The notes under the pieces are model-generated. The model had not been told where the DNA came from, did no database searches, and saw only the letters and a program-made list of their open reading frames with translations. Positions 56,200-64,000 of a DNA stretch of 64,000 nt are shown here, piece after piece. Numbering within the stretch: position 1 is the stretch's first letter; the number at the start of each line of letters is the position of its first letter. The DNA is from Phanerochaete sordida (Eukaryota; Basidiomycota; Agaricomycetes; Polyporales; Phanerochaetaceae), in the NCBI GenBank assembly GCA_019973155.2, contig BPQB01000115.1:16451-80450 (forward strand), in the 5' to 3' direction. Both the position numbers and the translations under genes were made by a program.

Positions 56200-59100
56200 T
56201 CACCGCCGGGCCTTGCTCAGCTTCTTCTTCTCCCTCTCCCGCTGGCCCTCCCGCGTCCGCGCCCGCTCGTTCTCGCGCGCGCGCTCGGCGAGCACGCGCT
56301 CCTTCTCCCTCTCGCGCTCGCGCTCGCGCTCCTTCGCCGCGCCGCCGCCCCCGCCGCCGAAGCCGAACAGCGCGCCGAGCCCGCCCTTCTTCTTCTCCTC
56401 GGGCACGACGACGACGTGCCCGGCCCACACCGCCGTCGCGCCCGGCGCGCCCGCGGGCTCGCCGCGGCGGCTCTCGCGCCCGAGCGACGCGCTGCTCGCG
56501 TTCGCGGCGCCCATGTTCGCGCGCGAGCTCTGCGAGCGCACGACGCGCTCCGGGGCGCCCTGCCCGTTCTCCTTGTGCTTCCGGAGCACGTTCTTGCCCT
56601 GGCTGATGGGGATCTCCTGCGCCGCCGGACGTGCGGCGCGCGAGGGCACCGTCTGGCTGTGCTTGAGCGGGGCCCCTTGCGCCCCCGAGCTTGCGCTACG
56701 CGCACTGGGTGCGTACGATGCCGCGGGCGCAGGCGCTGTGCCTGGGAGAGGCTGCATGGGCTGCAGTGGTGTCGGCATCACGAGCTTCCTAGGCATATAC
56801 CGGTTACTGGGCGGCATCTGGCTGCGACCTGACGAACCCGTGGCACTGGAGTGCATGCTTGGCGCGCCGCTACGCATCGATCCTGGCGGTGGAGGGATCG
56901 ACTGTGAGGACTGCGGTGGAGGGGGAGGCGGAGGCAGCTGGATGTCAGGTGTTGGCGGAGGTTCGTTAGACAACACTTGTTGCTGGTGCGAATGGTGTGA
57001 GGAGTGGTGTGAGTGAGACGAGTTGGTGGATGGTGCGGACGAGGGAGGAGCAGAAGGCGGTGCAGAGTTCGGTGCAGAGCGCGCACGAGAAAGCGAGCTT
57101 CGGCTGCTCTGAGGCTTGAGCTGCTGCTCAGGCGGCATCCCAGCCATGGGTTGGACAGGGTGAGGGTGAGGACGGTGCAGCACGTTGTGTTCCTCATGGT
57201 GCTGGTGCTGGTCGTGGGGGTGCATATGCTGCTCGCGCTGCATCTGCATCGGCGGTGGTACAGTCCGCCCGCGCTCGTTCGAACGAGGCATCGCAGCATG
57301 CGCCGAGGCGAAGCTGGCAAAGCCTGAGCTGCCGCTCGTGGAATGGCCTTCGGAGAGTGTGCTCGCGTATGCTGTGCCTACACCGCTCAAGTTCGGCTCG
57401 TTCAGGGACACTGACTCGCGCTCGCGTTCGCGCCTGTCGCGGCGGAGATCCCGGGCACTGTGTTGGCGGGCCATCTCGCTTGGTGTCGGCGAGAACAGCG
57501 GGGGCGGACGCTCGGGAGCCGTAGCGCCCGGGACCATGTGGTTGTTCACGTACGCCTGGCGCATGGTTGGCGAAAACGGCGCTTGAGACGGCGCAGGTGC
57601 TGCCAGCGGTGGAGGCGGGTACGCTGGCTGAGCGATGAGGGGGAAGAGCTGTCCAGGCTTGACTGCGAATGAGGTAATGCTGGGATCAGCAACCATATGC
57701 TTACGCCGCCCCTGTAAACCAGCCATGTCAGGAGGGCAATCTTCACAACGACAGCATATACACTTGCATGAGAGCCACCGCCGCTACTGCTATGCGCACC
57801 CTGGCCATGACCACCAGCTTGAGCAGCCTGGTGACGGAACTAGTCAGCTAGAATTCGTACGAATCTGACAGCATGAACTCACAAAGATCTTGGGCCTGCC
57901 GCCTTCCCCACCGTGTGCATCGGGCTGAATGATCTTGACGGGCCTAGGAATGGCATCGTAAGGCCCAGCCATGTGCCACGCAACGCCAAGAGGGTCCGAC
58001 TCGTCGAGCTCATCGATCTTGTCGAGATCTTTCGGCGGCGTAGCGATACTCGGTTTGCGTGAGCGACTCTTGGCCAGTGGAGGAGCTGAAGGTCCACCTG
58101 CTGAGGGTGCGGAAGACATGGTGGCAGCTACAGCGGGGGCAGGTGCTGCGATGGGCACTGTTGTCGGGCGTACAGGCTCTTCACGTTGCGGCGGCACGTG
58201 GAGTTCAGGCGCGGAAACGTTCGCTTGCGGCAGTTCAGGTCGTTCAAGATCATTTGCTGCCTCTCGCCTCGCCTTCCTGGATGATGAGCTCGAAGCCGAC
58301 GCTTGGGAGGTAGAGGGCTGGAGCGGGTCGAGAGTGATGCCGCTAGGCGTGAGCGTCACCTGCACAGGACCTGTTGAATACTCAATCTTGCTATCATGCC
58401 CTCGGGATGGGCCCGCTGCAGCGACGGTCTCCGTTGGCGTAGGCAGTGGGCTGTATGCTGGAGGCGCTTCCACGGTGGCATGGCCGTGCTTGTGAGCGTG
58501 TTCATGATGGTGTTCGTGCTCTTCATCATGGGCCATGGCAGCTTCTTTGGATTTCTCTCTTCGGAGGCGCTTATCGTCGGTGTAGCCTTTCTCGCTACTC
58601 GGGAAGGGGGAGTTGGGATCGAAGTGTCCATGGAACGACGGCGGTGTATGTGGCCCTTCGCTCGACGAAATAATGCTAGAGGCGGATGAATCCGGGGAGT
58701 GCTGCGGCGGCGTAAAAATGGCATATGGGTCCGGGTTTACAACGCGGAGGCTCGACTTCGATTTCGACGACGCGATCGAGACGCCGCCACTCTGGGCACG
58801 CGCAAAGGATGACGCAGATGAAGATTTGCTCGAAGAGTATGAAGTGTTCGCACTGGATGCCAGCGATGCCTGGCTCATCTGCCTCTTGTCCTTGTCCTCA
58901 TGTCGCGCTTTGTGCAATTTCCGGCTTGATTGCTCTTCCGGACGGCGAGGTTCGTCCGGTTCGGCGCCGCCGTACTTGCTGTAGTACGACTGCCGCGCCG
59001 CGGAGGACGGCTCGGGCGGAATGACCCGCTCGTCGGCATCGGCGTCGTCATAGGCTAGACGGACACTCGAGGCATCGTTGGAACCACGCGGGTCCCTAGG

Positions 59101-59837
59101 ATGACTACCATTGTGGGAAGGAGCGGACGAGGTGAAGGAAGAGCGTGTGTAGAAAGAGTCGCCTTCGGATGGAGGGCGGCTATGGTGGCTGCCTGCACTG
59201 GGGAATGGCTGGAGCGATGGAGGAGGATACTGGGAGGTTGCCGATGCTGGAGTGACGGGGGGAGCTGGTGGGTAGGCATATATGGCGGACGGGTCGCGCT
59301 TTGAAGCAGACCCATGGGTATTCGGAGGGGTATTTTGTCCCTAGAAACAGGCAATGTCGTCAATAGCTTGCGCTTCAAAGAAGCAGGTCGAAGCGGAGGG
59401 GAAGATTCGGGTGGAAAGGCATGACAAAAAGGACTGACCTGAGTGCCTGCAGCCGGGACGATCTCCTCTTTGGAGTTCATGGTAAAGTTGGTGAAGCCTG
59501 CCAGAGGATTTGAACGAGGGTCTGGGGAGAAGGCAGGATCCTCCTTGAACTGGGAGGCGGGAATGGGCCTGGAGCGTATGGGCCGTTGTGAGTGCATCTG
59601 CTGGGGCTGCTGCGACTGGGCGAGCGGGGGCCCGTAGATGCTGGCCTGGCGGGCAGGCGGGGACTGTGGCTGGTAGTAGGAGGGATCAGGCTGAGGCGCT
59701 GCGCGGGAATATGCAGACTGTTGCGGGTATTGGGGATAGAAGGTTTGGGATGCTTGGGAATACTCGTCATGGGCCATGATGGCGCCCTGGTGCTGTGGCG
59801 GACGGGGATAGGCATGTTCGCTGGGCTGGCGGTACAT
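56200..59837 (-). CDS. Large disordered protein with short Pal1-like motif
   Basis: Four exons in phase 0: 59439-59837, 57883-59340, 57762-57827, 56200-57711 (1144 aa). It starts with a Gln/Pro/Tyr-rich region. The rest is rich in Ser, Pro, Ala, Gln and His, with a His-rich stretch (HEHHHEHAHKHGH) near 320. Conserved-looking parts are FTMNSKEE near 125, SIASSKSKSSLRVVNPDPYAIFTPP near 275, VQVTLTPSGITLDPL near 370, and DLDKIDELDESDPLGVAWHMAGPYDAIPRP near 480-515. The last resembles the Pal1 signature (IDxLD ... FHHDGPFDA) of fungal cell-polarity proteins, but the match is partial and I rate it as tentative. It is followed by ADPSITSFAVKPGQLFPL. The C-terminus is a glycine run, then a charged helix of Glu/Arg repeats. 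Start ATG at 59837; the frame also runs upstream without another ATG. Confidence 0.72.
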
Positions 59838-60062
59838 GGCTCGTCGGCGGCGGGCCTGCCCAGGACGAGGCGGACGGGAGCGAGGCGGGGTGGCGGTTAC
59901 TGTGAGAAACGAGCAGACATCAGGACAAGACAGACCAGAGCGAGCAGGGCTCAATTGCCCCGGACAGGCCTCATTGTGTAGGCGCACACGTGACCTCCAC
60001 GTGGACGTGCCAGGCGCGTCTGGCGTCTCCCGCTGCTCTGAGCCTCTGCCCAACACGCCAAT

Positions 60063-62058
60063 ATGGACGTGTCCACCCTCCGCGCTGACATCAAGGCCTG
60101 GGAGAGGCTCTTCAGGCAGCAGCACGCACGCGACCCGTCCATACAGGAGATAAAAGCACTCCCTGACATCGGTCAGTTCTCGTCCAACCCTCCCCCTGCC
60201 CTCCGCTGACCACGCCGCCGCCCCCGCGTCTCCAGCCGAAAAGTACAAGCTCTACAAGAAGCTATCCAAACAGCCCCAGCCCACCCACCGTTCCGACTCT
60301 GCGCGCGACCAACCGCGGCCGTCCACGTCGTCCATTCTTCAGTCCACGTCCAAATCCAAACCGCGTCCGGTCAAGGTCGACCCGCCTGCCGTCACGTCCA
60401 ATCCCTTCTCGCCAGTCAAGAACAAGGCCGGCAAACACCGTGCCGTCTCTCCCGACCCTTACCAGCTGCCCATCCCCTCTCTCCTCTCTTCAGGATCTCG
60501 TGCGAACCCATTCAAGACTCCCACCAAGTCCAGGCCGCCCCGTGAACCAAGGAGAGCCCCCGAGCCGCCCATACAAGAGCTCGAGGAGGACCCATTTCCG
60601 CTTATCGTTCAGCCCAACAGGGCCAACTCGCCCCAGGCTCCACCGTCTCATCATCCCCCGCAGCGCAATGTATCTGCTTCCTTCACGGACACTACCGAAC
60701 ATCCCCCGGCCGCAGCCTCGTCGTCCAATGCGCATCTGCCGCGCGACAAGAGTGCCGTCACCCGCGCACGTAAACGTCTGCGTGGTGAGCCTGTCTCGCC
60801 CTCGCCAGTGAAGGAGAAGCGGCCCCGGGTTGCCGACAGGCTCCCCGTGCAGCCCGCGCTGCGCTTCGACACCATCGACGTGAGCGATGACGACGCGCCC
60901 GTCCGTCGCGGGGAGGCCTACATCGAAGACACGCCCGCCAAGCCGCCTCAAGGCAAGAAGCAATTCAAGGTTCTGTTCGACGAAGCCGCAGCCCCGGCTG
61001 CGCAGCCGATTTCCGCGAACACGGCACGAACGAAAGAACAGGGCCTTTCGAGAACCAAGTCCGCGAATGGGAAGGGGCTCTTTGGTTTTGGCTTCTCCTC
61101 GGCCAACGAGAGTGCGTCGAGGACCTCGAAGTCAAGAGCGCTCTCACCGTGCTCGGAGCACTCAGATGACGAGATGGATTGGGATGTGACCACCTCGTCC
61201 AAGGCCGGATCTGCGAAACTAAAAGCACCTGATTTCTCACCATCTGTCTCTAGCAGGCCCAGTGCGGCACCGAAACATGTCAAAAACGGTGCGAAAATAC
61301 CCTCAGCCATGCTACCAGGCAAGGACGATCTCCGCTCTGCGACCAAATCTGCCTTGGAGAGCGCCACATCAACTTCAACACGACCGCAGAAGCGCTCCAT
61401 ATCCCCCACATCGGAGCCCAAGTCGCAAACGACGCCAAGGCAGGCTCCTGCTACCCTCCCGCTCCTTCCTCCGTCACCATCGCAAGACGCACAGCAGCCG
61501 AAGTACATCGACAAAGGCAAGGGCAGGGCTCTCGCGCGGAAGAAGAGCAAGATGCTGGCTGAGGACGAAGAGGACTCGGAAGAAGAGCTCCACGAGGAAG
61601 ATCTCAAAGTGAAGGAGATGCCCTGGAAGTGGAATAGACACCGTAGCCAGGACCAGGATATCCTCCCGAGCGAAGGTCCGGAGCCAGAGCCGGACTCTGA
61701 GCCAGACTTTGAGATCACGCATGTCCTCAATTCCCGTCCAGGCAATGGAGGCGCCCCAGACGAGCCAGAGGAACGATTCGAGGTCCACTTACCGGACGAC
61801 CTGAAGCGCGTTCTCGCGCTCAGCCCGCCGCCACACATCGCGCCCGAGGATGAGGACCAGCTTGTGAAGGGCCTCTTGTACGGGCGGCGCGCGCACTACG
61901 ATGCGAGCCGAGGTGGCGAGGTCTGGGGCGCCGGCGAGTTCAGCAGCGAGTCTGAGGACGGGCTCGAGCTGCCCGGTGCCAAGCGGAAACCGAGGGGCGA
62001 GGAGAGCGAGGACGAATGGGAAGGCGAGCCGCTGCCGTGGGAGGTTGCCGAGCTCTAG
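60063..62058 (+). CDS. SLD2: DNA replication regulator SLD2
   Basis: Two exons: 60063-60171 and 60236-62058 (643 aa). SLD2 links CDK activity to origin firing by binding Dpb11 when phosphorylated, and belongs with the N-terminus of RecQ4 helicases. The start is diagnostic: MDVSTLRADIKAWERLFRQQ, then DPSIQEIKALPDIAEKYKLYKKLSK, the conserved SLD2/RecQL4 helical domain. The rest is Ser/Pro-rich with many S/TP sites (for example SPDP, TPTK, SPSPVKEK, ISPTSEP), consistent with multisite CDK control. KYIDKGKGRALARKKSK and an acidic stretch (EDEEDSEEELHEED) precede a C-terminal block ERFEVHLPDDLKRVLAL and LLYGRRAHYD, which look conserved. There is no helicase domain, as usual for fungal SLD2. Its start is 225 bp from the divergent disordered-protein gene. 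Confidence 0.88.
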
Positions 62059-63017
62059 ATGCCGTCCTCGAGGGCCGAAGAGCTCCTGGAGGATCTGCCG
62101 GAGGCATTTGCCTTTAGAGCTCCACGGCGTCCTGAGAGAGTGCTCGGACACTAATGCATACCCGTATGTCCTGACTGTTGCTCTCGCTGTCTTTATGCTC
62201 TGCGGAGATGATGTCGTCGTTGCTAGAGAGCCGCATAATAACACGCCGTTACGACACTGCTACGTCGCCTCCGTTGACTGCAAGATGTGGACGATGGCTA
62301 GGGTCCATGGCGGTGCGCTACGCACCGCGCCAGCGCGACGAAGGCGTGCCCCGCTGAGAGCACGTGTTCCGGCGTCGCAGACGCCACACGCGGCCTCCGC
62401 ACTCTGTCTGCACGCGTGTCCCCTCCAACATTCCTCCGAAGTAGGTGTTACACAGGTGTATAGATGGCAAAACAGAGACAAGAGCGGCATACGACGCCTC
62501 GTTGATCACGCATGCCGCCGACCCCAGCAGGCCGCTGCCTCGCGCACTTAATGTCCCGGGGGCCTCGCGTCAAGACGACTCCGGATGCACCAACGACGAC
62601 ACCTGCATGGCACAGCTTGGCTGGAAGATGAGATAGCAGGCACATCAGACGTGCTCATTGCTATGCTATGTTGAAAGTTATATCTAGCAGGGGCTTGGTC
62701 TGGGTTCTCACTTTACAGAAGTTCTGCGACTCCTACGCTCAGTCGCTTTAAACGCTTTCCTCAGCGCGCATTATCGCGCTTTGGTCGCAGATATCCAGGT
62801 ATTCCTAGGGTCCCTCGCAGATCGGCCTCACAGTGCTAACCTGGGACGCATTTCCAGGTCGCGTGCCTACCAGCCGTCCACCTCGCGCCCCTTCTCCCTC
62901 CATAAGCCCCGTCATTGCTCTCCAGTTCTCCCACTCATTCCGCCGCGCACGTCCCCCTCCTGCAGCGCCTCATCATTCCATAAGTAGCCTATAAGCGGAC
63001 CACAGCGAGAGGCCGCC
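62059..63017. other. Intergenic between SLD2 and F-box gene
   Basis: About 960 bp, genes in the same direction. It should hold the SLD2 3' UTR and the promoter of the next gene. The last 150 bp are C/T-rich. No gene or motif is seen. Confidence 0.5.
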
Positions 63018-64000
63018 ATGTCTTCGTCTTCACCTACTCCCAGCTTGCACCGCCGCAGCTCGCTCAAGGACTACTTCGCCAGCGGGGTCCCGCGCCTGCC
63101 CAGCCTGCGCTCCCGCCGCTCGAACGCCTCGATCACCTCCGTGAACGCAGTCGCACACTCCAAGGACGTCTCGAGCTCCTCCACGAACACCAAGCACGCA
63201 CCGTACGCCGTATACCAGCAGAGCATGGCGCCGGTGATCCTGCGCGATGCCGACGCCACGGCGAAGCTCCTCGAGATTATTCTGGTGTCCCCGGGTGGGA
63301 AGCGCAGCCTGGCGAGACTCGCGCGGACCTGCAAGGCCTTCAAGGAGCCCGCCCTCGACGTGCTCTGGCGGGACCTCGACAGCTTCGTCCCGCTCGTGAC
63401 GCTCTTCCCGAACACGTTGCTGAAGCGTGCGCGCAGGCCTGGACTCGGATTCGTACGTCATCTGTTCTGCTTCTCAGAGGAGTCGCTGACGGAGCTGCGG
63501 GGATGAGCAGGTGCGGCAGCCGGAGGGCGCCGACTGGGACAAGGCTCTCGCCTATGGCGACCGCGTCAAGAGCATCCAGTACGTCGAGGCCTTCAACACG
63601 TTCTCGCAAGCGATCTTCACCACTTTCGAGACTTGCCCGCGCGAGTACCTCCTCCCGAACCTTACGACGCTCACCTGGAAGGCTGAGACCGCGTCGGGTC
63701 TGAACTACGTGCGGCCATACCTTGCTCCTGGCTTGCGCTGCTTCACGCTCGAGATGGGCGTGCGCGCTCCCAAGATCAACGACCTTCTCGACGACATCAT
63801 GTCGAAGACGCAGCTCTCGCAGTTCTCATTCACGCTGCACAGCAACCTGCCTGAGAAGTTTGTCGACACCGTGGAGGACCCCGGCTGCTCCCCTAGGTGT
63901 ACGTCCGCCAGTAGCGCCCCGCAGGGCCCGAAAAATGGGTTTGCCATGCCCGGATGGTAGCGCCCCGCGGGCCCCGAACCGCCCAGCTATGCCCGCAGGT
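63018..64000 (+). CDS. F-box-type protein, 5' part (runs off the window)
   Basis: Exon 1 is 63018-63452, exon 2 is 63511-63896, and a third exon seems to begin at 63999 after an intron ending CCCGCAG. The N-terminus is Ser/Arg-rich (SLHRRSSLKDYF; RLPSLRSRRSN). From about residue 75 comes an F-box-like segment as found in many Agaricomycete proteins: LLEIILVSPGGKRSLARLARTC, FKEPALDVLWRDLDSFVPLVTLFP. The following part (VKSIQYVEAFNTFSQAIFTTFETC, LPNLTTLTWKAETASGLNYVRPYL, LRCFTLEMGV) looks like a leucine-rich-repeat-type fold. F-box proteins of this kind usually serve as substrate receptors of SCF ubiquitin ligases; UBC12 in this window belongs to the cullin neddylation that drives them. The substrate is unknown, and the 3' part is missing. 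Confidence 0.78.
63911..63998 (+). repeat. 46-bp imperfect tandem repeat within the F-box gene intron
   Basis: Two units begin with GTAGCGCCCCGC at 63911 and 63957. Each continues with a GGGCCCGAA-like block and a ATGCCCG block, differing at about a quarter of positions. Both lie inside the predicted intron 63897-63998, and each ends or begins with a GCAG or CCCGC context that could act as an acceptor. Confidence 0.7.

Noticed and set aside
1..64000. tRNA, rRNA, CRISPR array, biosynthetic gene cluster or intact transposon
   Set aside because: No T-loop GGTTCGA-type sites in a tRNA context, no spaced repeats, no backbone synthase, and no transposase or reverse transcriptase motif was found by eye.

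Overview
This window is a stretch of a basidiomycete nuclear chromosome, most likely from a wood-decay Agaricomycete (possibly a polypore). The evidence is short introns (about 45-90 bp) with GTRNGT donors and CTNAC-type branch sites in nearly every gene, GC-rich coding sequence, short intergenic spaces, and families typical of these fungi: a CE15 glucuronoyl esterase, a DUF6534 seven-helix protein, an HSP30-like opsin-related protein, and a basidiomycete HNH-domain family. Gene models below were built by hand by joining reading frames across splice sites; exon lengths were checked to keep frame.

Layout. 0-5 kb: 3' end of a short-chain dehydrogenase, an arrestin-like trafficking adaptor, a GNAT acetyltransferase. 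6-16 kb: RNase P/MRP subunit POP3, dCMP deaminase DCD1, TTI1 (PIKK maturation), and the bifunctional aminodeoxychorismate synthase ABZ1 of folate synthesis; DCD1 and TTI1 converge, TTI1 and ABZ1 diverge. 16-19 kb: a conserved hypothetical and a tandem pair of 72-78 aa proteins whose flanks are duplicated as well. 20-24 kb: secreted CE15 esterase, a 2-oxoglutarate/Fe(II) oxygenase, the NEDD8 E2 UBC12. 24-29 kb: the gene-poorest part, with short tandem repeats and one small orphan gene. 29-40 kb: NOP6, the Golgi Qa-SNARE SED5, glycerol-3-phosphate dehydrogenase, an ankyrin/CCCH protein, and the bifunctional purine enzyme ADE5,7. 40-47 kb: two large low-complexity proteins. 47-55 kb: a degenerate HNH-domain gene, the 16-exon DUF6534 gene, an Lnt-like carbon-nitrogen hydrolase with its E-K-C triad, and an opsin-related protein lacking the retinal lysine. 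56-64 kb: a large disordered protein, SLD2 (replication initiation), and the 5' part of an F-box-type gene.

Most genes are single-copy housekeeping functions (nucleotide and folate metabolism, ribosome and tRNA processing, secretion, replication, neddylation). I see no biosynthetic gene cluster, no intact transposon, no tRNA or rRNA and no CRISPR. Many neighbours are divergent with 220-370 bp between start codons (TTI1/ABZ1, 2OG oxygenase/UBC12, SED5/GPD, ADE5,7/orphan, disordered protein/SLD2), so shared promoters are likely. The least explained items are the duplicated small-protein locus with a 16-bp block kept at the same distance from both starts, the frameshifted and active-site-altered HNH gene, and the 10-, 14- and 18-nt exons of the DUF6534 gene.
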